Position numbers and translations under genes: made by a program | In this document: positions 43,251-53,239 of the stretch, piece after piece | How positions within the stretch are numbered: position 1 is the first letter of the stretch | Layout of the letters: each line of letters opens with the position of its first letter | The notes under the pieces: model-generated | Database searches by the model: none | What the model was told of the DNA's origin: nothing | The model's input: the letters and a program-made list of their open reading frames with translations, nothing else | NCBI GenBank assembly: GCA_965261315.1 | Contig: CBDHDM010000106.1 | Location: 20,457 to 84,456, forward strand | Direction of reading: 5' to 3' | Length of the DNA: 64,000 bases | Source: Endozoicomonas sp965261315 | GTDB taxonomy: Bacteria; Pseudomonadota; Gammaproteobacteria; Pseudomonadales; Endozoicomonadaceae

Positions 43251-46169
43251 TTACCCGGTGGTCACCTCCTCACTTTGGATTTCCACCCGGGACTTCACCC
43301 GGCGTTCTGCCAGATTCTTCTCCGCTTCTTCCTGCAGGGCCTGAATATCCTGGCAGAACTCTTTGAGGTTTTGAGAGCGATGCTGGTCGAACCAGTCATT
43401 AGCATCATTGTCCAGAGTCAGGCGCTGCTTATTGTTTAATCGTATTCCTCCTGGCCAGAAACCCAGGTCTTCAGGGTTTAGTAGCTCATACACGGCTTTC
43501 CATTCCTCTCCCTGTCGAAGCTTCATCCCGGGGTTGATAATGTAGTGCCCACGACGGATACGCTTGAACAGTTTGCGGTTATACGGGGCATCCCTGTCTA
43601 CCTCATTGCCCGAGAGAATGCTGCTGATGTAGCTCTGCTTTTTCCGACGCTCAGGTAACACCTCTTCAGGTAGAGTTTGCACCCATGAAGTAATGCCTTG
43701 TGCCGTAAAACCATTTTTTATACTGGCTTGCTCACCAAGCGCACGATAAAAATTGGCAAACACCAGATTCAGGACAAACAGCCCCATCAATCGCTTGTCC
43801 AGCTTGATCAACCGACCGTCAGCCTGAATGGAAAGACTGTCGGGCTCCAGTTTGTTGTAGACCGGTACCAGTTTGTTGCGGGCATAGCGCTCATCCACCA
43901 GTGCCTGCTCCAGGGCAATCTGCAGGGCATTGAGGCCGTGGCTGCCACAGAGATCCGGGTTGGCACCGCGCTCCATCAGTTCCTTGACCAGACCGGCATT
44001 GCCAAGACGGGCAGCAACCATCAACGGGGTCAGGTTAAAGATGGTGCGGTGGTCGATGCCGTATTTCTCCGTGTCGCGCAACACACTGCCGGGATTATTG
44101 AGATCGTAGGTCATGTAGTGCTTTTGATGCAGCTGTTTGACCGCTTTTTCTTCTGTCTGGGTGGCGGGTTTAAAGCCGCTGGTGATCAATCGGTTGAGCA
44201 TGGGCTGATGCCAGTGGATCAGGGCGTATTCAAGAGCCAGCAGCTGCTTTTTCTTGTTAGTGCCGCTCAGGGCTTCTTCCTGCAGTTGCGTAAAGGCGGT
44301 GCGATCGAGTACCGGCCAGGGCACCGGCTTCTGCTGCAGTATCCGGCTGCGGATCTCATCGGCCTGTTCCTGCTTGCCCTGCAGTTCCAGCTTGCGGGCC
44401 TCTTTCTGCCACTCATCCAGGCTGGAGTCCTGCTTATCCATCTTCAGGTCGCCGGTAAATCGCTCCAGATCCAGTAGCCTCATTAATGGATGCTTCTGGT
44501 TGGCTTCGATAATGTACAGATTACTTACCGCACGGGTAATGGCGACGTAGAGGGCGTTAATATAGAACTTGTAGACCTCAAGAGATTTATCCTGCTTGCT
44601 CTTGGCTCTGGCGTATTCCAGTGTCTCTTTTTCCAGCGCCGCCGGGTCTACACCTGCGGCAATATCCCGGAAGCTCTTCTCTTCATCACTGATATAGTTG
44701 TAAAGAATGATATTGTCGTATTCCAGCCCCTTGGCTTCCTGAATGGAGAAGACCAGTGGGGTATTAAACCACTGGCGGGCGGCGGCTTTCTGATCCGGAT
44801 GCATGACCAGCACGGCAAAGCGGGTGGAGCGGGCGGTTTTACTGTCCAGATCCTGTTTGACCTTCTGGCTGTCCGCCAGCACCTGCAACTGGCCATGATG
44901 ATCGCCAATGCTGTTGACCAGGTAGTTGCTCTCTTTATCAATAGAGCCAAACCGGGCGTGTTTCAGTTTCAGAATCCGGTTGGCAATATGGGTGATCACC
45001 GGCGCATTGCGGTAATTGGACTGGAGTATCCGGATCATCTCACCCTCGCCGGTCAGGTTCTGCTGCTCGAAGAACAGGGTCTTGACCTTTGACCAGGAGA
45101 AAAAGTTCGGGTGGACAATCTGGTTGGAGTCACCGCAGAGAATAAAGTGCCCCGGATGCCTGAGGGTCTTCAGAATCAGGTAGAGTTGAATATTGGTAAT
45201 ATCCTGCACTTCATCCACGACGATAAAGTCGTATTGGGGGGCTGCGCTGGCCAGGTAACTGTGGCTGATTATGTTCGTGTCGTATAGCTGCGCCTGTTCC
45301 AGGAACTGCCGGTATTTATCGAACAGGTCGTACACGCCCGAACGCTCTTCATCGCTGAAGATGGATTGTTTAACCCCAAGCTTCAGGTACTCATCACGGG
45401 AGAGCCAGGGAGACTCGGTGGAAGGGCCGGTCAGCACGCCCCGGAACTCCTCAAAGAGTTTATGAGGGGCCTTCTGTTTACTGTTGCCCTTATGGCGCTG
45501 GAACCAGCCTTCGAAGTCTTTAAGCGTCACCTCCCGTCCGGCGGGTACCCGGATGCTTTCCAGAAACTCCCGAAAGGAGAGAAATTCAACATTCTGGTCT
45601 TCATTATCGTAGTGATGAGCGTAGTAAAGATTGCGGGCGCTTTGCACCAGAAAGGGGGAGTGACTGACATAGAGCACATCGCCCGTTGCCTGCTTCATTT
45701 TCTCCAGGGTCAGGGCAGTTTTTCCGCTGCCGGCACTGCCTATAATCACCAGGGGTGGTGGTAACTGGTAAACGAACTGCTGTTCGCCGTCGAAGGAGAT
45801 AATCTTGTCCAGCAGGTTAAAGCGATCGTGTTCAGTATTGAGGTAAGTCAGTTCCGGCGCGGACTCTGTTTCCGGAGCATCAATCACCGGAATTTTTTCC
45901 TCATCGATGGTTACGCCCCGTTCCAGGAAACGGGATTTTTCATAGGCGTGATTGCGGATATACTCCAGAATCAGGCAATAGGGTTCGCCATTGTACCGGT
46001 GCAGGGAGAATAACAGCCGGTCGTTGCGGTTCAGCCGGGCGCGGTAGAGATTATCGCCGATCTTGCGCACATCCGCCTGCTGGAAGTTATTGTTCTCAAG
46101 GGCTTTGCGGACTTTGGCAAAGCCGGGTATCTGGTCTGCGTTCAGATCGTTGTATAAGAGTATATTCAT
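43251..46169 (-). CDS. UvrD-like superfamily 1 helicase with N-terminal RelE-like region and ankyrin repeats
   Basis: 972 residues from the ATG at 46169 (MNILLYNDLNADQIPGFAKV). Residues ~1-85 read like a RelE/ParE fold (NLYRARLNRNDRLLFSLHR, YCLILEYIRNHAYEKSRFL). The motor has VIIGSAGSGKTALTLEKM (Walker A, 144-151), FIVVDEVQDITNIQLYLI (motif II), ILQSNYRNAPVITHIANR (motif IV region) and SIQEAKGLEYDNIILYNY (motif V) with ALYVAITRAVSNLYII (motif VI). Around residues 690-770 come ankyrin-like repeats (NLTPLMVAARLGNAGLVKE, GANPDLCGSHGLNALQIA). The protein probably unwinds nucleic acid; the RelE-like and ankyrin parts suggest RNA or protein targeting. It faces the SNF2 gene. Confidence 0.88.
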   Translation of the reverse strand: MNILLYNDLNADQIPGFAKVRKALENNNFQQADVRKIGDNLYRARLNRNDRLLFSLHRYNGEPYCLILEYIRNHAYEKSRFLERGVTIDEEKIPVIDAPETESAPELTYLNTEHDRFNLLDKIISFDGEQQFVYQLPPPLVIIGSAGSGKTALTLEKMKQATGDVLYVSHSPFLVQSARNLYYAHHYDNEDQNVEFLSFREFLESIRVPAGREVTLKDFEGWFQRHKGNSKQKAPHKLFEEFRGVLTGPSTESPWLSRDEYLKLGVKQSIFSDEERSGVYDLFDKYRQFLEQAQLYDTNIISHSYLASAAPQYDFIVVDEVQDITNIQLYLILKTLRHPGHFILCGDSNQIVHPNFFSWSKVKTLFFEQQNLTGEGEMIRILQSNYRNAPVITHIANRILKLKHARFGSIDKESNYLVNSIGDHHGQLQVLADSQKVKQDLDSKTARSTRFAVLVMHPDQKAAARQWFNTPLVFSIQEAKGLEYDNIILYNYISDEEKSFRDIAAGVDPAALEKETLEYARAKSKQDKSLEVYKFYINALYVAITRAVSNLYIIEANQKHPLMRLLDLERFTGDLKMDKQDSSLDEWQKEARKLELQGKQEQADEIRSRILQQKPVPWPVLDRTAFTQLQEEALSGTNKKKQLLALEYALIHWHQPMLNRLITSGFKPATQTEEKAVKQLHQKHYMTYDLNNPGSVLRDTEKYGIDHRTIFNLTPLMVAARLGNAGLVKELMERGANPDLCGSHGLNALQIALEQALVDERYARNKLVPVYNKLEPDSLSIQADGRLIKLDKRLMGLFVLNLVFANFYRALGEQASIKNGFTAQGITSWVQTLPEEVLPERRKKQSYISSILSGNEVDRDAPYNRKLFKRIRRGHYIINPGMKLRQGEEWKAVYELLNPEDLGFWPGGIRLNNKQRLTLDNDANDWFDQHRSQNLKEFCQDIQALQEEAEKNLAERRVKSRVEIQSEEVTTG

Positions 46170-46220
46170 GGGTGACAGGGTAGAAAACCTTATGTCCTTT
46201 TGCGAGCTCAGGAAGTTCTG

Positions 46221-46346
46221 ATGAGTGAATACCAGTATTATGAATGGGTGGCCGTTGACCGGCAATTGTCCAGGGATGAAATGAGTTACCTCCGGGGGAT
46301 TTCAAGCCGGGCACAGATATCCCCTACCCGGTTCTGTAACACCTAT
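46221..46346 (+). pseudogene. N-terminal stub of a protein associated with SWIM-type clusters, cut by ISAzo13
   Basis: ATG at 46221 with AGGAAG before it, then SEYQYYEWVAVDRQLSRDE and SYLRGISSRAQISPTRFCN. This is the conserved beginning of a large uncharacterised protein I recall with a start like MSEYQYYEFQAIDRPL. It runs straight into the terminal repeat of the ISAzo13-type element after 42 residues. The rest of the gene is not found on the other side of the element. Confidence 0.7.
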
Positions 46347-47666
46347 GGAATTGTCCCGAAATAAAACCGACATTTCATTTTTCGTCTGGTACGGCAGTGT
46401 AATTCCATTTTGGCAGAAACGTGTCAAATTTAATGCTCATCTTTTCTTTAAAATCGGCGGCATATTTACGGCCTTTTTCAAAGACCTTATCGATTATTTT
46501 CACGACTACTTTCAGCCCCGTCGTCGTTTCAGTTTTCTCAATATAGTGCTTCGCAGTCTCAATACTTTCCAGAGGTACACCACTACAGGCTCTTGTCACA
46601 TGAGGGAATACCCGGTGCTCAATTGGATTGAACTTTGAGCAATAAGGGGGATAGTGTGCAATACGAATCTTTAACCCCAACCGGTTGGAGAGTGCTTCCA
46701 AATCTTCTTTAAACAGGTAGGACGATGAACTATTACTACCGCCACCATCACACACAACCAATACCTCATCTTCACCTGCATAGTCTTGCTGTCCATGATC
46801 AAGCCACCAGAGAGCCAGACACTCGCATGAAAATTCAGATGTATCTTTACTGGTATTTAAATGAACCAGTGCCTTGTTTTTACCTAAGTCGTATATCCCA
46901 TGAGGTATAACCTTGCCATTACCCTGGCTGGGAAAATCGTGATCGTTGACAATCGTTGGCTCAATAGCATCCGTTACTCCTGCGCGATAGAAATTGCCCA
47001 ACATCTCCTTCTTTTTGGTGTCCATGCTAAGTACTGGTTTGCCTGCATCCAAATACTCCTGTATCAATCTGTTTATATTCTTAAATTGAGCGTCGCGATC
47101 TTTGTTATGGCCCATCGTCTTCTTTTTTTGAAGCTGACGACGGCGAAATCCTTGTTCATAAAGCACCTTGGAAACTACATTCTTACTTGCTGGAGTGTCT
47201 GTCTTCTCAAGTTCCCGGGAAATATTTCGACGGGAGAGATTTGTCCATCGGACTTCCTGTCGCATTGGATCACCTGCGGTATGGTCGTGTAGAATGCGGA
47301 GCACGTTATCAACCAAATTTGGACATACCACCGTTAGTCTTCTTCTTCTTCCCCCCTCTTACGAATCCGATTCGTAGTGAGCTGTTCTTCAGAATTAAGT
47401 TCAGTTATTCCATGAACGACAGTCTCCCGATGGCAGCCCAATAATTGAGATATGTACTGGATACCTCCATGACCCAACTTCACTGCTTCAATAGCAGCGT
47501 ACCTTCTCCGATCTCGCTCATTGAGTGAACAGAAAAAATCCATCATCTGAGCTTCAACTACTTCTGAATAATTACCCATAACCGCTCGCACAGGAAAGAA
47601 TCTCAAGGAAGATATTTATGGCTCTTTACTATAGGCGAAATGTAGGAATTATTTCAGGGCAATTCC
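46347..47666 (-). mobile_element. ISAzo13-type insertion sequence, complete
   Basis: 1320 bp with terminal inverted repeats GGAATTGTCCCGAAAT and GGAATTGCCCTGAAAT (complement), carrying a single transposase in two frames. Two end fragments of the same element lie at 25941-26201. The flanks belong to two unrelated genes, showing that this copy now bridges a rearrangement point. Confidence 0.9.
46375..47606 (-). CDS. ISAzo13-family transposase, two frames meeting at a G run
   Basis: The first 90 residues (VVEAQMMDFFCSLNERDRR, GGIQYISQLLGCHRETVVH) stop soon after RIRKRG. A -1 change at a run of six G bases near 47355 would give a GGRRRLTV junction and continue to VDNVLRILHDHTAGDPM, the DDE domain (GKPVLSMDTKKKEMLGNF, VLVVCDGGGSNSSSSY, YPPYCSKFNPIEHRVFPH) and the stop at 46375. 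The joined protein of about 410 residues has the normal family length. Slippage at the G run could be functional; otherwise the gene is broken. Confidence 0.82.
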
Positions 47667-48481
47667 TAAGACTCCACGAACAGAAAACTCACCTGGTAGT
47701 GATTGACTTCATCGGTAACCACAAATCCTTTTTGATCAAGCCCATGGCCCTGCACAGCGGCCACTCCTTTCAACAGGTAGCAAAGCAGATTACCACAGGA
47801 AGCGCAGAGCTGCCGGATGGCTGCTTTGTCAATTATGAGCCCGGGGTCGTCGATTTATTAAACCGAATAGCCCGGCAACAAAAAGACAGTATTGAAGATG
47901 AATACCAGTCATTAAAAACCCTGCACGACTATCGCCCAACCGCCACTGAGTTCTACCATTACCTGAATGAAATTCAGATGCCCTTTAGCCGCGTTAGTAA
48001 GCAACACAATAGCTGGTTCCAGCTTATTGCCAATCAACAGGACATAACGGACAACGAAGCCGCTGTGCTGAGTCGTCATGGCGATTTTCTCCGAAACGCC
48101 ATTGAGAAAACCGCCATGGCAAGATCCTTTAAAATGATCCTGCTCAGTGCGTTCCTGGACCTTGATGGTTTTACCAATCCGCCAACCACTGAACAACTGG
48201 CTGAAAAAAGCTGGCACCACCTGAAGCGGCGACCCGATCTATTCGCCAAAGACCTGCCAGACAATAAGAAATCCCTCACTGCCGACAGCAAAGCCTGGCA
48301 TAAATACTGGCTGGGCAATCCCATTAATTTCTACTCAAACAAAGACCATGATCCTTTTGTGATAGACAGTGGTCGTTTTGTCTGTAAGGAACAGGTTCGC
48401 CCCCAACATAAAGCGACCCTGCACCAGATGGTGCAAGAGTTGGTGGAACTGAGGTTAGCGATGTATATCAGCCGGGGCTGA
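47667..48481 (+). pseudogene. C-terminal fragment of a PLD-SF2-type helicase
   Basis: Begins in mid-protein at LRLHEQKTHLVVIDFIGNH right at the transposon end, and goes on through SFLIKPMALHSGHSF, PDGCFVNYEPGVVDLLN, FYHYLNEIQMPFSRVSKQH and FKMILLSAFLDLDGFTNPP. This is the region after motif VI (the G-R-G-L-R-L-H-E-x-K segment) and the C-terminal domain of large DEAD/DEAH helicases like the one starting at 62394. No N-terminal half of this copy is present. An ATG inside the transposon end (47618) opens the same frame. Confidence 0.8.
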
Positions 48482-48537
48482 TGCCTCTCTTTTATCAATA
48501 ACCTCCTGTCAAAATCCATGCGTTCAGGCTATCAAGG

Positions 48538-48759
48538 TTGATTAGCGAACCAACATTCAAGGATGATTATTACTTACAAATCGCCAGTGCTATTCTGCCC
48601 GAAGATGAGCGGTTTCCGGCCAGTCTGGAAAGTGTAGGGGCAGGCTTATCCGCAACGTTGCGAGAAAGGATTGAAAAGTTCCAGGCACCGTTGACAGAAG
48701 GAGCCGAACTGGAAGTGCTGATCAATCGTAACGATTTACTAAAAGCTTTACTGTTTTGA
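48538..48759 (+). CDS. Possible small unknown protein
   Basis: 73 residues from a TTG start without a good ribosome site; the better sequence is DYYLQIASAILPEDERFPA and APLTEGAELEVLINRND. Codon pattern looks coding, but it may be a remnant of a longer gene connected with the preceding helicase fragment. No family recognised. It overlaps the end of the convergent gene at 48748. Confidence 0.35.
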   Translation: MISEPTFKDDYYLQIASAILPEDERFPASLESVGAGLSATLRERIEKFQAPLTEGAELEVLINRNDLLKALLF

Positions 48760-49317
48760 CAAAATAGGCTCCGGCAGGATTAGTTTCGCACTGTCCATAT
48801 AGGTCAGATAATCCAGCCATAACTGGTGGGTTCGCTCTTGAGTGAGTCGAATTTTACAGTCCAGGGCCATTACCGTTCTGATGGTGCCACCACGCCATTT
48901 GGTGTGGATAGAATTACAATGTTTGTCGGCATACTCTGACCAGGCATCCTGACCAATTTTAATCGCAGCCTCCACTTCAGGGTCATAGCTGTAACGCTCA
49001 ATACTTTTGTCAAGGTAACGGTTCATCTCGGTTTCTGTCTGTTTCAGTTTTATCCCTGCGCACCTGTTAACCTCTATTGTGTTCCGAGGGCTCTGGCAGT
49101 TTGGCTCTGCAGCGATGACAGCAGAAGATAGTAGCGCCAAAGTGATGAGTACCAGAAAGATAGCCAGCTGTGCCACCGTAATATTGATGCGGTAAGAAAC
49201 ACGGAGGTACTTATCCAGTGTGGATAGTTTGCCTATAAGCGATGCTGCCATTGCATACGATGCCTGATGATAAATTGCGAGAGTATTGTTGCCCTGATCG
49301 CTCCCCTGATCAATCAT
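48748..49317 (-). CDS. LprI/DUF1311-like exported protein
   Basis: 189 residues with a membrane/signal segment (VAQLAIFLVLITLALLSSAV, near 50-68) followed by a DUF1311 domain: CQSPRNTIEVNRCAGIKLK, MNRYLDKSIERY, AAIKIGQDAWSEYADKHC and the final RTHQLWLDYLTY. DUF1311 includes the mycobacterial lysozyme inhibitor LprI; members are small exported proteins. Function here is not tested. An internal start nearer the hydrophobic segment is possible. The 195 bases beyond its start hold a TGTGGATAA word but no gene. Confidence 0.78.
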   Translation of the reverse strand: MIDQGSDQGNNTLAIYHQASYAMAASLIGKLSTLDKYLRVSYRINITVAQLAIFLVLITLALLSSAVIAAEPNCQSPRNTIEVNRCAGIKLKQTETEMNRYLDKSIERYSYDPEVEAAIKIGQDAWSEYADKHCNSIHTKWRGGTIRTVMALDCKIRLTQERTHQLWLDYLTYMDSAKLILPEPILSKQ

Positions 49318-49512
49318 CCAGTTTTTATGTGGACAATGTTGTGGATAAGCCGTTAGGTGATCAGGGAGAGCAGTAGATCAGGCGGCTCTGGCTGAGCTGA
49401 TTGCTTTTTGGTCACTTTTCATCAAAACCGGCGTCACACAAAACCGAAAACCGGGGTCTTTATTTTTGGAAGTCATTAGCCGTTTAAACTCTCGGTTAGT
49501 AAATCAGCCGCG

Positions 49513-49725
49513 ATGGTTATTCAAGAAGAAAGACCCCGGTTTTGGTTAGCGCTGGAACATTACCAGCAAACTAAAAACCTTCTGGTGAGTTACGATATAA
49601 CCTGCTTGGGTTCTTCTGATAAATGGGCAAATATCCGGTTGAAGTCTATCCAACCGGTTTCAGCCAATCCTGAACGCGAAGGTAATATCCCCCGGCCGAT
49701 AACCGTTATTACCATCTTTCATTAA
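49513..49725 (+). CDS. Possible small unknown protein
   Basis: 70 residues, ATG start without a strong ribosome site: MVIQEERPRFWLALEHYQQ then YDITCLGSSDKWANIRLKS. It lies 48 bases before the next gene in the same direction. No recognised family. Confidence 0.4.
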   Translation: MVIQEERPRFWLALEHYQQTKNLLVSYDITCLGSSDKWANIRLKSIQPVSANPEREGNIPRPITVITIFH

Positions 49726-49773
49726 GACTCATAACCATGTCATGATCGACTGGCTTATGGGTCAGGGAGAGGA

Positions 49774-50412
49774 ATGACGATGACCACTCAATTCTCCAGT
49801 AATCTCACTCTTGATGATGTGTCGTACAGAGTCACCGATGCTGAGCCTTATCCAGTATTTCATCCTGATATGCTGGGAATCAAAGTATCTCCCATGGGAA
49901 CCTTTTGTTGGGCTGGCTATATCGTCAGTTATGAATGCAAAGATGGTCAGCTATTCGCCAGATCGATGAATTTAGGTGTTTTCAAAGACGAGCCATTAGT
50001 CAATGGCGCTAAACCGGATCCACTCCCGGAATGTGATGATCCGACACTTCCTTTGCTGTTTGGCCGTAGTTATACCGATGTGTGGCTGCCTCTTGAATAT
50101 ACAGGCGAAGTGCTTCTTGGTAATGACTGGGTTGGCAATCTGGGTCGTGGTCATCATGGCAATCCCCGGACAGTTGAGCATAACGAGATCAAGAAGGTTG
50201 TGCTCTCAAAAGGCAAGATTAAACAGATAACGGATGTCTCGGGTCAGTATGCAGAAAAACGACAAGCCCTGATCGAAGCGGAAGAAGAAAAACGGGAAAA
50301 AGAATGGAGCATTGAGGAGCGCAGGCGTCGCAGAATGCGCTTTAAGCGAAAGGTCCTGGGGTTCTTCACCAGGAAAAAGCAGCCCATGGCAACACATCGA
50401 CATGATTTGTGA
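49774..50412 (+). CDS. Unknown 212-residue protein with basic coiled tail
   Basis: The start has GGGAGAGG about 7 bases before the ATG at 49780 region, supporting this reading frame. The body is a beta-rich domain (LTLDDVSYRVTDAEPYPVF, FCWAGYIVSYECKDGQLF, LPLEYTGEVLLGNDWVGN) and the C terminus is a charged helix (LIEAEEEKREKEWSIEERR then RRRMRFKRKVLGFF). No family recognised. Nothing is identifiable in 50413-50735 downstream. Confidence 0.55.
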   Translation: MTMTTQFSSNLTLDDVSYRVTDAEPYPVFHPDMLGIKVSPMGTFCWAGYIVSYECKDGQLFARSMNLGVFKDEPLVNGAKPDPLPECDDPTLPLLFGRSYTDVWLPLEYTGEVLLGNDWVGNLGRGHHGNPRTVEHNEIKKVVLSKGKIKQITDVSGQYAEKRQALIEAEEEKREKEWSIEERRRRRMRFKRKVLGFFTRKKQPMATHRHDL

Positions 50413-50880
50413 CGTTTAACTGAAATCAGAATTAACCGCTGGGCTGGCTGTTTCTTTTTCGCCTGAAGAAGGAAACCGGAACCGGGGCTTGATTATTGAA
50501 TTTACTCAAAGAAGAAAGATCCTAAAAACTTCAACCTTTTCGAACACCTCTTAAATAAAATTGATTATTTTTTACTCACCACCTTCACCTAACCTGAATT
50601 CATTGCATAAAGTACAGTGGTTAATAATAAGTGCGCTAAAGAAAACATCATAAGAAGTAAGAGACACTTTTTGACCAATATCAATACAAACCTGGCCCCG
50701 TAGCATTATAAAACACCCTCAGCAATCTTAACTTTATTGAGTTGTGTAAAAACCTCTCTTTTTCTATGCCTCGTCGTAATTGAGCATTTCTTCCATATGA
50801 CACTCAGCACCCCAGAGAAAATCACTGGAATTCATCGCCGTGATGGCCCGTCTGCGTTCTTTTTTTGGCTCTTCGTCGTT

Positions 50881-51118
50881 TCATATGGATTTCAGGATAT
50901 CCGCCACAGGGCTGGCTATCAGGTAAATCATCGTGATAAAAGTCCCTGTATTACGGTAACCTTTTGCCCTTGCCCTGGCTGCCTGAAACAGACTGTTCAG
51001 CCCTTCCATTCGTGCATTGGTATACGTCGAATACCAGCGTTGCAGAATCTTATCAGCATGACGTTCAACCGTTTCCAAAGCTTTGCGTACCGGCAGGATT
51101 TCTATGTCTCCCAACTCC
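50881..51118 (-). pseudogene. C-terminal part of the ISL3 transposase
   Basis: Reads GDIEILPVRKALETVERHA, ILQRWYSTYTNARMEGLNS and RARAKGYRNTGTFITMIY, the end of ISL3 transposases with the last catalytic acid in NARMEGLN. It has no start of its own and is the detached end of the gene at 51881-52936. Confidence 0.88.
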
Positions 51119-51280
51119 CAGCCACTCCCGACGATTACACGACAACATCTTTATCAGATGCGTAGGCGTACTCAAAATGCTCAGGAAAAAAGAAAAACAA
51201 TAGCGACTTTGCGCTGGAAAAATTCATCTTCTCTAACCCTGAATACCTGGCTATCTACCGCATTAGGAAGTATCAAATGC

Positions 51281-51860
51281 CAGCTTCTGGGATTTGCAAC
51301 CGTGTGCAATTGCCTTGAACAAAGCATCCCAACTATCAATCATCAAGGTAAGAAAAAAACTGGTTATTTTTTTCCATAATCGTTTTCGTGTTGGCTTCGC
51401 TGGTTTATTTAAAGCTTTTTGAAATCGTGGACAAGCCAACTCCTGAATCTGATCGAAAAGAAAAGCCAGGAATGTAAGGTAGGCGAAATTCGTAGCCAGG
51501 TGATATTCGCCATGACCATAGCTGTGCTCAAGTTGATAGCCTTGGTTCTATCAGGGTGTTAAACGTTTGATTCTCAATATGCCATCTACAACGACCTCCT
51601 CTCATGACGGATTCAACTGTCTTTTTAGTCAATTCAATATCGGTTATCCAACACCAGACATGCGAATTACCCGCTTTATCAATTTCAGACTATAATCCAG
51701 GACATTGACCTGCTCTGCATCATCCTGCAGATTCAGGGTTACATTATTTGCATAGCGGAATCTGTGAGTTGTATTGTTCTCTTTATCAACGATGGTGTGG
51801 TGCTTAACTTCACCCTGATCATAAAGCTCATTCATGGCCTCAATAAGCGACACATGATTG
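51281..51860 (-). pseudogene. IS4-like transposase remnant
   Basis: Fragments on the minus strand: MSLIEAMNELYDQGEVKHH and FRYANNVTLNLQDDAEQ, then after a stop CWITDIELTKKTVESVMRG and RCRWHIENQTFNTL, and in another frame EHSYGHGEYHLATNFAYLT and FLFDQIQELACPRFQKAL. This is the C-terminal half of a DDE transposase of the IS4 group with the Y-R-E-K-like region W-H-I-E-N-Q. Stops and frame changes show it is dead. Confidence 0.75.
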
Positions 51861-51880
51861 CCATCTTTTGCGACGATAAG

Positions 51881-52936
51881 CTATAGTGCCAGCCATACTT
51901 CTTGCTCCAGGATTTCTATGTCTCCCAACTCCTTCCGTGCATAACCGATGAAATGACTAAGTCGCCAGCGGGCTGCCCTGATGGTTTCAGCTTTACGGAT
52001 CCAGCGTAGCTTTTCCTTGATCTTCCAGGCCGTGCCTGTATGTAAGTCACTGGTCTCCAGTTCTGCAAGTGCTTCAACTTGTTTCTCTGTCAATGGCCCG
52101 TCTGCGTTCTTCAGAATCGCCCAGCGAAGCTCTTTCGGCAGGTGTTGTAACTTACGCTCAGCCTTACGCACGTCGTCTAATGCCGTGGTAAACAATTGCA
52201 CAACATGAAACCAGTCAATGGTCACATTGGCATTGGGGAGTTCTTCTTTCGTTGCGGCCAGGAAAGCTTTGGACATATCACAAACCACCTCCAGAATATT
52301 TTCTGCCTTGCCCTGATGCTCTTCGAGAAAGGTCTTGAAATCCCTGACTGTCTGCTTGCCTTTGCCGGGCGTCGCGAACAACACCGGCTTATCCGAACGA
52401 TCCATGTCGATGAATACGGTAACGTAGTTATGACCTCGTTTTGAGGCTGTTTCATCAAGACCGATGGCTTTCAGCTCAGCGAAGTTCATCTCAAGCAGCG
52501 CTCTGCTGACGTAGTGCTTGATAACCCGCCAGATGCGTTTATCCGCGACACCAATGTACTCTGCACAGGCCTTGACGGGCATTTCACGAGCCAACATCAA
52601 CAGAGCCTGTTCAAATAAAAGTGTGAACTTGCTGCCTTCTCTGGCCCAGGGTACATGAATACGACGTATACCGTGTTCTTCACAGTTGGTCCGAGGGACA
52701 TTTGCAGTAATGAAGCAGTGGTGCTGGAAGAAATTCAGGTGTCGCCAGGTGAGTTCTTTGAAGTCATGTGCAGGGCAGGCCTTGCCACAGCAGGGGCATG
52801 GATAGAGGCTGCCACGATCAGCAGCCACCTTGAGCGTAAGGGTACTGGGTTTGGTTGAAGTATCCAGATGCTGACTCACCAGTTTCCATGGAAATTGTAA
52901 ACCGAGGCCGAGTATAAAAATCTGATTTCCATCCAT
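51881..52936 (-). pseudogene. ISL3 transposase, N-terminal part
   Basis: 351 residues: zinc-binding start (PCPCCGKACPAHDFKELTW), helix-turn-helix (MPVKACAEYIGVADKRIWR) and DDE core (KAIGLDETASKRGHNYVTV, VVCDMSKAFLAATKEEL, NVTIDWFHVVQLFTTALDD). It ends prematurely after KELGDIEILEQEV because of the inserted sequence; the true end is at 50881-51118. Confidence 0.9.
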
Positions 52937-52989
52937 GGGCAGGACACTTCTTCTGAGGTGAAAAAAAGAAGGGTCTTTTACAGAAATTT

Positions 52990-53238
52990 GCTTACAAAAT
53001 CCACATCAAAGGACGAGGAGCCAAAAAGAAGAACAGCCCGACCTGCTCTACACCGATGACGAGGTGACAGAAGAAATCATCACCGACGACATCCACAGCA
53101 TGGAAAAATGGCTCGGCAAAGGTTCGCTGGATTGCTACCGCTTTGACCACGCAGGCAACGAATACCACGTAGAACTGATCATCCGCCGCACCGGCATCAA
53201 AACCCCGGCCACCCAACTGCAACTGAAGGAAGCCTGAT
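52990..53238 (+). pseudogene. 5'-truncated gene of a phage-like cluster
   Basis: No start codon remains. The frame QKEEQPDLLYTDDEVTEEI, DIHSMEKWLGKGSLDCYRF and EYHVELIIRRTGIKTPA ends two bases before the ssb ATG region. An earlier segment (YKIHIKGRGAKKK) reads in a different frame. It was probably truncated when the ISL3 element inserted. Product unknown. Confidence 0.55.
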
Positions 53239-53239
53239 C

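Larger units (their letters stand above)
50736..52985 (-). mobile_element. ISL3-family insertion sequence interrupted by an IS4-like remnant
   Basis: Ends are approximate, set by similar outer sequences (TGTGTAAAAACC on the left, CTGTAAAAGACC as complement on the right). The transposase is in two parts separated by about 0.8 kb of IS4-like sequence. A 25-bp stretch encoding LGDIEIL occurs at both sides of the insert (51094-51118 and 51908-51932). Confidence 0.7.
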
